Shown here in pieces: positions 18,519-27,800 of a stretch of DNA of 64,000 nucleotides. The notes below the pieces were generated by a model, which made no database searches, was not told the DNA's origin, and saw nothing but the letters and a program-made list of their open reading frames with translations. Origin of the DNA: Longimicrobiales bacterium (GTDB lineage: Bacteria > Gemmatimonadota > Gemmatimonadetes > Longimicrobiales > Gaopeijiaceae). A program made the translations under genes and the position numbers. The first letter of the stretch is position 1. Each line of letters begins with the position of its first letter. The stretch covers positions 372,001 to 436,000 of the forward strand of contig JAQWPM010000021.1 in the NCBI GenBank assembly GCA_029245345.1. The letters run 5' to 3'.

Positions 18519-19709
18519 TCAGTCGATGGGCTGGTTCCCGACGTACTTGAGGCCGCTGCCTGTGTTGAAGAGAACGACCTCATCATCTGCAGAGATCAGG
18601 CCCTTCTCCATCAGCATGGGGACGGCCGCTGCAGTCGCGCCACCCTCAGGCGCCGCAAAGATACCGGTGTCCTTGCCCAGGAAAGTGACCCACTCAGCCA
18701 TGAGGTGATCAGGAACAGCGACGGCACCACCGCCGCTCTCCCTCAGCGCGCGCAGAATCAAGAAATCTCCCACAGCTCCCGGAACGCGCAGGCCGGAGGC
18801 GTACGTCGCGGCACCTTCCCAGGTCTCCGCGTGCTCCGCACCTGATTCCCAAGCCCGGACCATAGGCGCGCAGCCCGCGGCCTGGACCGTGAACATCTTG
18901 GGACGCTCGGAACCGATCCACCCCATCTGTTCCATCTCGTCGAACGCCTTCCACATCCCAATGAGGCCAGTCCCACCGCCAGTGGGATAGATGATCGAAT
19001 CAGGGAGACGGCGGCCGAGTTGTTCAAACAACTCGTACCCCATCGTCTTCTTTCCCTCGACGCGATATGGCTCTTTGAGGGTGGACAGGTCGAACCAGCC
19101 GTGCTCTTCGGCACCCTGCTTCACGATCTTCCCGCAATCACTGATCAGGCCATCGATCATCTGGAGATCGGCTCCGAAGGCCCTCATCTCTTCCAGGATC
19201 GGTGTCGGGGTATCGTTCGGCACGACAACGTGCACCGGCAATCCAGCTGCGGCGCCATATGCCGCGGCGGCGCTTCCAGCATTTCCTGCGGAGGGCAGCG
19301 CAAGCTCTTCGGCGCCGAGTTCGAGGGCGCGGGATACCGCCAGGCACAAACCGCGGTCTTTGAACGAACCGGTCGGGTTCAGGCCTTCGTTCTTCACCCA
19401 GAGCTTCTGCACCCCCAAGCGATCAGCGGTTCGCGGCGCATCGGTGAGCGGCGTCCAGCCCTCACCCAGCTTCACCTGTGCCGATCGGTCTCGTACAGGG
19501 AGGACTTCCTCGTAACGCCAGAGATCAGCGTCCCGGCACGCCACGGCGTCCGGGGTAAAACGGTCCTTGATAGCGTCCAAATCATAGCGCGCAAAGAGCG
19601 GCTTCCCCACCGTCGAAAGTCCAATGAGCTGCTCACTTTCGACCTGCTCTCCAGTACCCATGCACTCGAGGTGGGTCGCGCCGGGCAACTGATTCGAATC
19701 CGCCATCAT
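18519..19709 (-). CDS. thrC: Threonine synthase
   Basis: 396 aa fold-type II PLP enzyme that converts O-phosphohomoserine to threonine. The PLP lysine is Lys117 in NPTGSFKDRG. The phosphate-binding loop IYPTGGGTGLIGMW and the SAGNAGSAAAAYGAAAG substrate loop are present. ThrC of this class usually begins with a short zinc knuckle carrying four cysteines before GKPLFARYDL; here only one cysteine remains (HLECMGTGEQ), so that knuckle is degenerate, while the catalytic core is intact. The start overlaps the upstream ABC permease/protease stop by 4 nt, so it is translated as part of that operon, an odd partnership. A small membrane protein follows. Confidence 0.92.
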   Translation of the reverse strand: MMADSNQLPGATHLECMGTGEQVESEQLIGLSTVGKPLFARYDLDAIKDRFTPDAVACRDADLWRYEEVLPVRDRSAQVKLGEGWTPLTDAPRTADRLGVQKLWVKNEGLNPTGSFKDRGLCLAVSRALELGAEELALPSAGNAGSAAAAYGAAAGLPVHVVVPNDTPTPILEEMRAFGADLQMIDGLISDCGKIVKQGAEEHGWFDLSTLKEPYRVEGKKTMGYELFEQLGRRLPDSIIYPTGGGTGLIGMWKAFDEMEQMGWIGSERPKMFTVQAAGCAPMVRAWESGAEHAETWEGAATYASGLRVPGAVGDFLILRALRESGGGAVAVPDHLMAEWVTFLGKDTGIFAAPEGGATAAAVPMLMEKGLISADDEVVLFNTGSGLKYVGNQPID

Positions 19710-21718
19710 CTCTCACTTTGGTTGGTAGAGGTGTTCAGCACACGAACACCGGAATAGAGTGCGATCGCCGCTAGCGGGATCAGCCAGAGCGGTGGGGGAG
19801 CCTCGGGGTCCGAAAACACCTCACGCAAGCTGGGTGACGACGCCAAAACGACGATCGAGCCGTTGTTGAGCGCGTGCATCAGCATCCCGATCCAGATCGA
19901 CCCGGAGCGCCACACGGCCCACGCGATCACGATACCTAAGGAAGCAGTCGGTAGGAACCGGATCGCAGTCTCGAACGAAAGATGAAACGCCCCGAATACG
20001 CCACCGTTGAGGAGAATAAAGCGCCAGGGCTCCAGTTTCTTGGTCGCCCCGAGCAGCACCCCACGAAATACCACCTCTTCGCAGATCGCCGGCGTCACAG
20101 CCAGAACCAGGAGCAACCACAGGAGACGACCTGTGGTCTCCGCGGTGACGAGTTCTTCAAGACCCTCCAAAATTTCCCACGGAATGGGCAAGACAAAACT
20201 CTGCAGCCACCCGATCACCCAGGCCATCGGGGTGGCGCCGGCAATGAGAAGGAGCGCCCCCAGCAGGGCTCGCCGAGAAGGGCCATGAAGTGACAACGTC
20301 TCTCGCACACTGAACCCCGCGACCCGTACAAAGAGCAATGCTGGCACAAGCAGCAGAAGCCACTCGGCGGCCAGGAGTCCCGGTTCTCCAAACCGGTATT
20401 GCAGCTGAAAGCCGCCGTAGAAATAGAGAAGTGCCACAAACGCGACGAAGCCAAGGCCCTGTTCAGGACTTGGGACGCCGCTCCCATTGGATCGTTCGCG
20501 GAGCTTCTCAACCCAACCTCTCTTCGAGTCCACGTCGGCATCGTCTACGCTGCCGAACAACACGCGCTCGTTCCCAAAGGCCCGTGCAGCGAACAGCAGC
20601 CCGCCTGCCGCGTAGAGTCCAGTAGAGCCCAGCACAAGCGCACCCGTGACGAAGGTTGCGTCGCCCGTCATCAAGTCTCGAAAGAAGAACGACACGCCCG
20701 CGACAGGTACCAGAGCCATGAACGGTCCCAACTCCATACCTGAAAAAACAGGGAGCATGGCCGGGATCAGGACGAGCATGTATACCGGGGTCAGCACGTT
20801 CTGGGCTTCCTTGAACGAGGACGACCGCACTGCGATACCGAGGAACAGCGCACCAAAGAAGACCGCGAGGGGCACCAATGTCAGAAAGATCACGACAATC
20901 GACCCGAATGGGATCGACACCTCCAACCCGCTCACTCCCGTAAACTGCAGAATGCCGGTCTGAAACGTGAGAATCATGCTCCCGAGGTTGAGCCCTGCCG
21001 CCACCACCCCGATGAGGGCTACCGTGACGAACTTCCCAATGACCACGGCTGAAGAAGGTACGGGCGCGGTCAGCAGTGTTTCCAGTGTGCCGCGCTCCTT
21101 CTCTCCGGCGGCCAGATCGATGGCCGGATAGAAGGCTCCGAGTAGCGTGAACACGACCAGTAGCAGGGGGAGGATTCGGCCTAGCGTGGAGCCTCCGACT
21201 TCCGCAGGACGCGCAATGGAGGAATCGGATACAGACACCGGATGAGCCAAGGACAGCGGTAACTCAGCATCCTGCAGGCGCTCGGCCAAAAGAGAGTCTC
21301 CCCACTCTGCAACCACGCCAGCAAGTTGACTCCGACCCCTCCGTGATCGATCGGACGCGGCATCAAATACCAAGGTCACATCTCGAGTGCCATCGGCCCT
21401 CGGCACGGGTCCGATGAGCGCGACAGCAGTGACAGAATCACTGTGGATGGCCTCCTCTGGCGGGCCGTCGACGTCCACAACGCTGAGTCCTTCGGCCGCA
21501 TCGAGCATTCGCAACAATTGCGGAGGGGCATTTCCGACCACCGCCACCGCCGCACCATCAGATTCGAGGTTACGCATGCCGAACAAGAGCACCTGTTCGC
21601 TGACGATGAGTAGCACTGGATAGAGCAACACCGGGACCACAATCATCATGGTCATGGTGCGGCGATCTCGGAACGTCTCGCGCAGTTCCTTCTTGCAGAC
21701 AATCCACCACGGGCTCAT
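19706..21718 (-). CDS. ABC-2 type sodium-exporter-like permease fused to CPBP intramembrane protease
   Basis: 670 aa fusion. Residues about 1-385 are a NatB-like ABC-2 permease: an N-terminal helix (MTMMIVVPVLLYPVLLIVSE), a long extracytoplasmic part, then five helices from about 185 (GRILPLLLVVFTLLGAFYPA), with the KERGTLETLLTAPV coupling motif. Residues about 415-650 are a CPBP (CAAX-protease/Abi) domain with the signature EEVVFRGVLLGATKK (two glutamates), FGAFHLSFE (metal His) and a final MLMHALNN. Such intramembrane proteases cleave prenylated or membrane-embedded substrates. The ATPase partner lies immediately upstream with a 4-nt overlap and thrC downstream with another. The fusion suggests that the exporter and protease handle the same membrane peptide. 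I believe similar fusions occur elsewhere, but the substrate is unknown. Confidence 0.88.
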   Translation of the reverse strand: MSPWWIVCKKELRETFRDRRTMTMMIVVPVLLYPVLLIVSEQVLLFGMRNLESDGAAVAVVGNAPPQLLRMLDAAEGLSVVDVDGPPEEAIHSDSVTAVALIGPVPRADGTRDVTLVFDAASDRSRRGRSQLAGVVAEWGDSLLAERLQDAELPLSLAHPVSVSDSSIARPAEVGGSTLGRILPLLLVVFTLLGAFYPAIDLAAGEKERGTLETLLTAPVPSSAVVIGKFVTVALIGVVAAGLNLGSMILTFQTGILQFTGVSGLEVSIPFGSIVVIFLTLVPLAVFFGALFLGIAVRSSSFKEAQNVLTPVYMLVLIPAMLPVFSGMELGPFMALVPVAGVSFFFRDLMTGDATFVTGALVLGSTGLYAAGGLLFAARAFGNERVLFGSVDDADVDSKRGWVEKLRERSNGSGVPSPEQGLGFVAFVALLYFYGGFQLQYRFGEPGLLAAEWLLLLVPALLFVRVAGFSVRETLSLHGPSRRALLGALLLIAGATPMAWVIGWLQSFVLPIPWEILEGLEELVTAETTGRLLWLLLVLAVTPAICEEVVFRGVLLGATKKLEPWRFILLNGGVFGAFHLSFETAIRFLPTASLGIVIAWAVWRSGSIWIGMLMHALNNGSIVVLASSPSLREVFSDPEAPPPLWLIPLAAIALYSGVRVLNTSTNQSER

Positions 21719-22440
21719 GACGGAGCCTCCCTGACCAGTTCTAGGAAGGCGAGCGAGAGACTGGCGGCTCCGGTCTGTGCCACGAGATCCGCTGGCCGGC
21801 CCTCGGCCACGAGTCGGCCCTGCCGCAACACGCCGACGCGGTCCGCGAGCAACTCGACTTCGTCCATTTGATGCGTCGAGAAGAGAACCGCCTTTCCACG
21901 CTCGCGTTCTCGAGTGATGAAGTCGTAGATCATCTCACCGCTCAAGACGTCGAGCCCCAGCGTTGGCTCATCTAGAATCAAAGCCATGGGATCGTGTACG
22001 AGCGCACGTGCCAAAGACACACGCTGCCTTTGACCGGTGGAGAGGCGTCCACAGAGCCGATCCTCGAAGTCCCCGATCCCGAACAAGTCGACCAGTTCAT
22101 CGACGCGTCGACCGAGCGCGTCCCGGCCCATCCCGTGGAGACGCCCGAAATACTCAACCATCTCGCGCGCGGTCAGACGCTCATAGAGTCCCATGGACGC
22201 TGCAAGGAAAGCCATCTGCCTGCGAGCCTCGATCGGATCTTGGACCACATCAAAGCCAAACACGGAGGCCGAACCACTGTTTGGACCCAACAGCGTGGCG
22301 AGGCAGCGCAGCGCCGTGGTCTTCCCCGCCCCATTTGGTCCGAGGAGGGCATACACCTCCCCGGGGGCGACCTGGCAAGTCAGTCCGTCGACCGCCGTGA
22401 GGGGGCCGTAGCACTTCGTGAGCGCGTCCACTCGAATCAT
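21715..22440 (-). CDS. ABC transporter ATP-binding protein (NatA-like)
   Basis: 241 aa from the ATG at 22440; an upstream in-frame extension would overlap the divergent ECF gene region. Walker A is LLGPNGAGKTT, the signature is LSTGQRQRVSLARAL, Walker B is ALILDEPTLGLD, and the H-loop is LFSTHQMDE. The order and the DEPTLGLD form are typical of ABC-2 exporters. It energises the permease/protease fusion, whose start overlaps its stop by 4 nt. It is divergent from the ECF sigma gene at 22522 across 81 bp, a shared control region. Confidence 0.92.
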   Translation of the reverse strand: MIRVDALTKCYGPLTAVDGLTCQVAPGEVYALLGPNGAGKTTALRCLATLLGPNSGSASVFGFDVVQDPIEARRQMAFLAASMGLYERLTAREMVEYFGRLHGMGRDALGRRVDELVDLFGIGDFEDRLCGRLSTGQRQRVSLARALVHDPMALILDEPTLGLDVLSGEMIYDFITRERERGKAVLFSTHQMDEVELLADRVGVLRQGRLVAEGRPADLVAQTGAASLSLAFLELVREAPS

Positions 22441-22521
22441 GGCAGAGATACTGGACGGCACATACAAGATCGACAACCGTAGAAGCAACCCCGAAGCGAC
22501 GTCGCCACATCGAAGGAGCAC

Positions 22522-23103
22522 ATGGAAAACATCTCTGCGGGAATGTCAGAGCGCCGGCTGATCATGCTGGCCGCCGATGGTGAAGCCCGCGCGATCCGGA
22601 CCTTATACGACCGGTACGCGCCGCGGGTCTATGCCGTGGTGCGCCGAATCGCCGGCGACGACGATCTCGCTCAAGATTATGCGCAGGAGGCCTGGATCCG
22701 AGCGATCCGCGCTCTGCCGACGTTTAGGGGAGACGCTCGCTTTTCAACGTGGCTGCACAGAATCGCCGTGAACTCGGCGCTGCAGGCGCTCAGGAAATCT
22801 GAGACACGACGGAAACGGGAAGCACCGATCCCCGACCAAGTGCCCGTGGCTCCCCGGGGCGGCGACGCACTTTTGCAGAAGCATCTGGAGAGAGCACTGG
22901 ATGTGCTGCCAGAAGGAATGCGGCGCGTCCTCATTCTCCACGATGTGGAGGGATATACACATGAAGAGATCGGAGACACCCTCGGGGTGACCTCCGGGAC
23001 ATCGAAGTCACAACTGTTCAAGGCACGGGCGAAAATGCGTGATCTACTTTCGAGCTTGAGCGGTGCATCGCAGGAACACGGAGCAGAAGCATGGAGCATC
23101 TAA
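22522..23103 (+). CDS. ECF-family RNA polymerase sigma factor
   Basis: 193 aa with sigma region 2 (RTLYDRYAPRVYAVVRRIAG, DDLAQDYAQEAWIRAIRALP, FSTWLHRIAVNSAL) and region 4 (VLPEGMRRVLILHDVEGYTH, then EEIGDTLGVTSGTSKSQLFK). GAAGGAG lies 4 nt before the ATG. The stop is 13 nt inside the anti-sigma gene, so the pair is translated together, as is usual for an ECF factor held by its own anti-sigma. It should redirect polymerase to an envelope-stress or nutrient regulon. No clear -35 GGAAC type box was seen upstream. Confidence 0.93.
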   Translation: MENISAGMSERRLIMLAADGEARAIRTLYDRYAPRVYAVVRRIAGDDDLAQDYAQEAWIRAIRALPTFRGDARFSTWLHRIAVNSALQALRKSETRRKREAPIPDQVPVAPRGGDALLQKHLERALDVLPEGMRRVLILHDVEGYTHEEIGDTLGVTSGTSKSQLFKARAKMRDLLSSLSGASQEHGAEAWSI

Positions 23104-23765
23104 CTGCCGAGACATTGGCCGGACTGGTAAATGAAGTCGCCCAGCCGGAGGAAGCAGCCCACCTAGCCGAGTGCCAAGTGTGCCGCGCCAAACTCGATGA
23201 CTATCGGGAACAAACTGAAGCGCTCGGCAACCTTCCCGAGATCGTGCCTCCGCACGGCGATTGGGGCGTCCTCGAGGCACGATTGCGCTCAGAGGGTCTC
23301 GTTAAGACACCTGGGGCATTCGAGAAACTCGGCCTCGCTCAGACGCCCGCGTGGATGAAGGTCGCCGCTGCGGTGATGCTCTACTTGGGAGGCACAGGCA
23401 CCGGCGTAGTCCTGGCGCATAACGACAAGCCCCAGGCCTTGGGTGAAATGGCGATGATGTCAGACCCCACGATGTTCGCCAACTCGGCGACTGTGGACGA
23501 CGCAGCGTCAGCGGTTCGAATCGCGGAGCAGTACTACGTCAGCGCATTGGCGCGGTACCGCGAACTCATGTTGACGGAATCAGGCGGACAGCCTGGTGTC
23601 GACCAGATGAGTAAATACGCAGCCTTGGAGCATCTCGCAGCCGCGAGCCAAGCAGCACTGCGACAGGCGCCAGGAGACCCTTACTTCAATGGCCTCCTTG
23701 CGTCGGTCCTCGGAGAGCGGGAGGCGACCGCGAGAATGGTCTCCCGTAAGGACAACTGGTTCTAA
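23091..23765 (+). CDS. Membrane-anchored zinc-finger anti-sigma factor
   Basis: 224 aa. The N-terminal ZAS-type motif His-x3-Cys-x2-Cys is visible as HLAECQVCRAKL (about residues 23-34), the zinc domain that clamps ECF factors. A single transmembrane helix follows (VAAAVMLYLGGTGTGVVLA, about 92-110), and the rest, about 110 residues, lies outside the membrane as the sensory part with an alpha-helical look. It overlaps the sigma gene and is followed after 2 nt by an exported PDZ protein, which may take part in regulated proteolysis or sensing. Confidence 0.85.
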   Translation: MEHLTAETLAGLVNEVAQPEEAAHLAECQVCRAKLDDYREQTEALGNLPEIVPPHGDWGVLEARLRSEGLVKTPGAFEKLGLAQTPAWMKVAAAVMLYLGGTGTGVVLAHNDKPQALGEMAMMSDPTMFANSATVDDAASAVRIAEQYYVSALARYRELMLTESGGQPGVDQMSKYAALEHLAAASQAALRQAPGDPYFNGLLASVLGEREATARMVSRKDNWF

Positions 23766-23767
23766 CC

Positions 23768-25048
23768 ATGATCCGCACCCTTTTGAGACTCGGCGCGCTC
23801 GCGCTGCTGGCGGCTCCCTTCCCCGTCCTGGCACAAGGCGTGTCGTCTTCGCGGGGGTGGATCGGCATTTCCTTCGTGGTCGAGGCCGAAGGCACTCCCA
23901 GTGGGATACGAACCATCGTGCGTATCGACTCCGTAAACAATGGAAGCCCAGCTCAAGCCGCAGGACTCCGCGCTGGTGATCATCTGGTGAAGGTCAACCA
24001 CATCGCGGGACCCGATTCTCTGATGAACTTGGTCGAATACCTTCACTTGGATCCTGGCGACCCAGTGTCGTTGGTCGTTGTCCGCGACGGCCGCCAACGG
24101 GAGCTGATGCTGTATGCCGCGGATCGCGGCGGGCGGGCGGGCGCGGCGCGTACCTTCACCTTGAGTTTCCCCCCGGATTCGATGGTCGAGACGATGTCTC
24201 GCGCCATGGACTCGCTGCGTATCCGCTTGGTAGAGGCGAATGGCGATGTGCGCGTCATCAAGCGGGGCGGCACGAGCAACATCCGCTCGGTCGGGCCTGC
24301 CACACAGGTCCGAGTCGAAGCTCAATTGGCGGACGCCGCGCCACGCACGGAGCGACTTCGTTCGATCGATGAGTTCGCGAACGAGTGGATCGGCAGAGAA
24401 GTACAAGCTCCGTTTGGATTCGGCCTATTCAGAAGTGAGGCGAACGACTCGCTGGAAGGGGAGATGCATGATCTCAATCGCCTCTACCGAGAGTTGCGGG
24501 CCCGAGAAGGTGAGCGGCTCCGGCAGATCATGGGCGCTCAAGGAGGCATGCTCCGAGTTGTGGACCAAAACGATCCCGTTCTCAGGGACGTGCGGGTGAC
24601 GCTGGGTGAGCTGGCTAACGAAGGCCGTCGGCTGCGGAAGGCGATGGACAACGCCGCTCGCCAGAACGGGAACGCGGTCTACGTCCGTTCAGCTCCGAGG
24701 GTGACGGGGTTCATACCCGACGGCACAGAGCCCCCGCAGGGAGCATTCAGTCCGCTGGCTCCTTACCTACTGGGTGAGAACCGGGCGGCAGGCGCGGAGA
24801 TGATGGATATCAACTCCGACTTGGCAGAAGCGCTCCAGGTGGAAAGTGGCGTCCTGGTCCTCGAAGTACCTGACGGGACGCCGGCCGGTCTCGCAGGCAT
24901 CAAGGCCGGAGACGTGATCATCCGGATCGACCAGGTCTTGGTGCGCTCTGTGGACGACCTCCGCGTTGGGCTTTCCAGGGCGAGCGCTGAAACACCGGTG
25001 ACGCTGATTCGCCGCGGTACAAGCCGGCAAGTTCTTCTGCGCCGCTGA
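23768..25048 (+). CDS. Exported protein with two PDZ domains
   Basis: 426 aa. Signal peptide IRTLLRLGALALLAAPFPVL with cleavage at AQG. PDZ 1 spans about 30-115 (GWIGISFVV, SPAQAAGLRAGDHLVKVNHI). PDZ 2 is C-terminal, about 350-425 (VLVLEVPDGTPAGLAGIKAG, DVIIRIDQVLVRSVDDL). Between them is a mostly helical charged segment (LNRLYRELRAREGERLRQIM). There is no serine-protease catalytic domain, so this is not a DegP enzyme. Following directly behind an ECF sigma/anti-sigma pair, it may bind misfolded outer-membrane protein tails and relay stress, a role inferred from context. It ends back to back with the convergent MacB permease gene. Confidence 0.85.
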   Translation: MIRTLLRLGALALLAAPFPVLAQGVSSSRGWIGISFVVEAEGTPSGIRTIVRIDSVNNGSPAQAAGLRAGDHLVKVNHIAGPDSLMNLVEYLHLDPGDPVSLVVVRDGRQRELMLYAADRGGRAGAARTFTLSFPPDSMVETMSRAMDSLRIRLVEANGDVRVIKRGGTSNIRSVGPATQVRVEAQLADAAPRTERLRSIDEFANEWIGREVQAPFGFGLFRSEANDSLEGEMHDLNRLYRELRAREGERLRQIMGAQGGMLRVVDQNDPVLRDVRVTLGELANEGRRLRKAMDNAARQNGNAVYVRSAPRVTGFIPDGTEPPQGAFSPLAPYLLGENRAAGAEMMDINSDLAEALQVESGVLVLEVPDGTPAGLAGIKAGDVIIRIDQVLVRSVDDLRVGLSRASAETPVTLIRRGTSRQVLLRR

Positions 25049-26263
25049 CTACTCGTAGCGCAAAGCGTCGATCGGATCCAGAATCGCAGCTCGCCGCGCC
25101 GGCCACATGCCGAAAAACAGGCCAATCGCCGCGCTGAACCCGATGGCCACAGCGACGGCCTCAGGCGCGACAACGGTTTCCCACTCAGCCACACGAGTCA
25201 TGACCTCAGCGGCCCCGTAGCCAACGGCAACTCCGATGAGCCCGCCCATTACACACAGGAAGAGCGCTTCAACGAGGAACTGCGTCATAATGGCGCGGCG
25301 TGTCGCCCCCAGAGCCTTTCGGACGCCGATCTCGCGCGTCCTCTCGGTCACGGATACGAGCATGATGTTCATAATGCCGATGCCGCCCACCAGGAGGCTG
25401 ACACCCGCAATGCCGGCGAGCAGCAACCCGAACGTCTCGTTCGTTTCGTTGAACGTCGCCAGTAAGTCTGCCGAGTTACGGATGTTGAAGTCGGCGTCGG
25501 CTCCTGGCCGGATACGGTGCTCCCGGCGCATCACGCGATCGATCTCGCCAAAGGCCTGATCGAGCTGTTCCGTCGTCTCTGTGGAGGCGTAAATCGCATT
25601 TAAGCGGTCCCGCCCCCCCATGACCCGGTATTGAGCCGTGGACTGCGGAATAAAGATTTGATCATCCGGACGGAAGAAGGCCGCATCACCCTTTTCCGTT
25701 AGCACCCCGACGACCTCGAAGGGAATCCCCCTGACTTGAATGGTCTGCCCGATCATGACTTCAGCCGGTGTCTCACCCAACTGGTTCGGGACGTTGAATC
25801 CGAGCACGGCGACTCTGCGACGCCCGTTGACCTCGCCTTGGTTGAAGAAACGTCCCGCAGAGAGCTCCATATCGTAGATATCGAAGTACTCAGGCCAGGC
25901 GCCCGTCACCGTGTTGTTCGCGTTCCAGCGCAGATAGGTGATCTGCATGCGCGAACCTAGCTCCGGGGAGACCGTTAATAGGCCCCGAGTCGCATCGCGG
26001 AGCGCCTCCGCGTCCTCGATGCGCATGTTCGCGTCACCACGTGACACCCCGAAGGAGAACTGCTGACCCGGCCGAATCGTGAGCACCGTGGTGCCCATGC
26101 GGTTGATCTGCTCTTCGACGCGTTGCTGGGCGCCCTCACCGAGCGCGACCATCGTGATTACCGCAGCAACACCGATCACGATGCCCAGCGTGGTGAGAAT
26201 GGACCGCAGGATGTTCGCCCGTACGGCGCCCATTGCTACCAGGATGATCTCGAAGATTAGCAT
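25049..26263 (-). CDS. MacB-type ABC transporter permease
   Basis: 404 aa from the ATG at 26263, which lies 7 nt after the stop of the MacA-like gene. First helix plus motif: AMGAVRANILRSILTTLGIV, then IGVAAVITMVALGEGAQQRV. A periplasmic MacB_PCD domain spans about 45-250. The C-terminal FtsX domain holds three helices, with the conserved loop TERTREIGVRKALGATRRAI between the first two. MacB works as a mechanotransmission pump: ATP use in the cytosol drives substrate from the periplasm through MacA and TolC. Here ATPase and permease are separate genes, unlike E. coli MacB. Confidence 0.92.
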   Translation of the reverse strand: MLIFEIILVAMGAVRANILRSILTTLGIVIGVAAVITMVALGEGAQQRVEEQINRMGTTVLTIRPGQQFSFGVSRGDANMRIEDAEALRDATRGLLTVSPELGSRMQITYLRWNANNTVTGAWPEYFDIYDMELSAGRFFNQGEVNGRRRVAVLGFNVPNQLGETPAEVMIGQTIQVRGIPFEVVGVLTEKGDAAFFRPDDQIFIPQSTAQYRVMGGRDRLNAIYASTETTEQLDQAFGEIDRVMRREHRIRPGADADFNIRNSADLLATFNETNETFGLLLAGIAGVSLLVGGIGIMNIMLVSVTERTREIGVRKALGATRRAIMTQFLVEALFLCVMGGLIGVAVGYGAAEVMTRVAEWETVVAPEAVAVAIGFSAAIGLFFGMWPARRAAILDPIDALRYE

Positions 26264-26270
26264 GATGCCT

Positions 26271-27800
26271 TTATCGACCCCGACCGCCGCCAAACGGCGA
26301 GCCGCCACCCATACGCTCACGCATTCGGTTGAGGAACTCGGTCTGCTGAGCCATGAGCTGAGCCGCACCGACCACCACGAGCGTCTCGCCCTCTTCAACA
26401 CCACTCACGATCTGGGTCCTGTCCCAGTCGTTTAGACCAATCTGGACGAGGCGAGGCTCGGGGATGCTGTCTGCACTTAAGATGAACACCACCGCCGGAA
26501 GAGACTGGCGTGGTGGTGCCCCGCCATCAGCCGTCGAAGCTCCACCTCGGCCACCCCGGCCGCCGAAGCCTCCGCTGCCTGCGAGTGATGCCATGACGGC
26601 ACGCATAGAGTCCTGGGTGATCTCACCCGCGTCGACCTTGGCGCGTAGGTTCTGTAGCTGCGCCATGACCCCCTCCTGGGCTCCACCTTCCGCGCCGGCA
26701 GTAGCAGCCGCATTCGCCGCCGGAGCCGCCACCTCACGAGGCGCGCTCGCCGGCGCCGCGTCTCCGCCGCGCTGACCACCACCACGCGCGCCACCGAAGC
26801 GACCACGGCCCGCGCTCATGAACTGGGTCAAATCCAACTCTTCGAGATCGAGTCCGAGCGCCATCGCGGCCGGGCCCACATCCGTCGTTTGTACGATGGC
26901 GTTGTTGGGCACGAGGACAACGTTGCGCGCTTCATCCACAAAGACTTCGACCTCCGCGTTCATCCCGGGCTTCAGCAAGCCCGCGCGGTTGTCGAGGCTC
27001 ACGATCACGGGGAACATGGTGACGTTCTGCACGACCTCGGCCTGGGGCTCAATCTTATCCACGAGCCCACGGAAGGTGCGGTCCGGAAAAGCCTCGACGT
27101 TCACGTTGGCCTCCATTCCTGGCTTGAGGGCGCCCATGTCGGTCTCATCGACGAGCGTCCGGACCTGCATTTCAGCGAGGTTCGCCATAATGAAGAGCGT
27201 CGTGCCGCCGGACACATTCCCAGAAGCGGACTGAATCACGGCGCCTTCTTCGACGTTCTTCTGGAGGATCGTGCCCGCCATGGGCGCACGGATTCGGACG
27301 TCGTTCAGCTGCAACTCCGCCAAGACGAAGTTCGTCTGCGCTCTGACCAGGCTGGCCTGAGAGTTCGCGAACTCGAGCCTGGCGCTCTCATGCTCTTGAG
27401 GCGTGATCACCTGAGCCGCGAGGAGTTGATCCGACCGTTCGAGCTGTGCCTGACCGATCTCCATTCTGGCTTCTGCTACCGCCAGGTCCGCCTCCATTTG
27501 GTCGAATCGATTCTGCACGTCGCGAGGATCTACGTCCGCCAACAGCGCCCCCGGTTCGACCACATCACCGATATCGACCATGAGTCGTTGAATCTCGCCA
27601 GAAGCCTTCGACTTCACCTCGACTTCACGAACGGGTTCCACCGTACCCGTTGCCTCAGCGCTGATGATGAGGTCACCGACCGTCACCTCCTCCAACTGGA
27701 GCGCGCTGCGCGTGTCCTCGGCCGCTTCCCCTTCCGTGCAGGAAGACACCCCGACGGCCACGAGGGCTGCGAGAGCCAGTCGGCTCAATTTCTGCTTCAT
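26271..27800 (-). CDS. MacA-like periplasmic adaptor lipoprotein with Gly/Arg-rich insert
   Basis: 509 aa, longer than the usual 370-400. Lipoprotein signal [13 protein letters not shown] with the lipidated Cys in VSSC. Standard adaptor elements follow: [20 protein letters not shown] and the biotinyl-lipoyl half-motif, a coiled-coil hairpin (about 90-165), the second lipoyl half ([20 protein letters not shown]), a beta barrel and a membrane-proximal domain. Between barrel and end lies an extra 130-residue block rich in Gly, Arg and Ala ([15 protein letters not shown] near 330-345; [11 protein letters not shown] near 410-420; C-terminal FGGGRGR). The insert is not part of known MacA and looks disordered. 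It is flanked by overlapping operon genes on both sides. Confidence 0.9.
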   Translation of the reverse strand: MKQKLSRLALAALVAVGVSSCTEGEAAEDTRSALQLEEVTVGDLIISAEATGTVEPVREVEVKSKASGEIQRLMVDIGDVVEPGALLADVDPRDVQNRFDQMEADLAVAEARMEIGQAQLERSDQLLAAQVITPQEHESARLEFANSQASLVRAQTNFVLAELQLNDVRIRAPMAGTILQKNVEEGAVIQSASGNVSGGTTLFIMANLAEMQVRTLVDETDMGALKPGMEANVNVEAFPDRTFRGLVDKIEPQAEVVQNVTMFPVIVSLDNRAGLLKPGMNAEVEVFVDEARNVVLVPNNAIVQTTDVGPAAMALGLDLEELDLTQFMSAGRGRFGGARGGGQRGGDAAPASAPREVAAPAANAAATAGAEGGAQEGVMAQLQNLRAKVDAGEITQDSMRAVMASLAGSGGFGGRGGRGGASTADGGAPPRQSLPAVVFILSADSIPEPRLVQIGLNDWDRTQIVSGVEEGETLVVVGAAQLMAQQTEFLNRMRERMGGGSPFGGGRGR

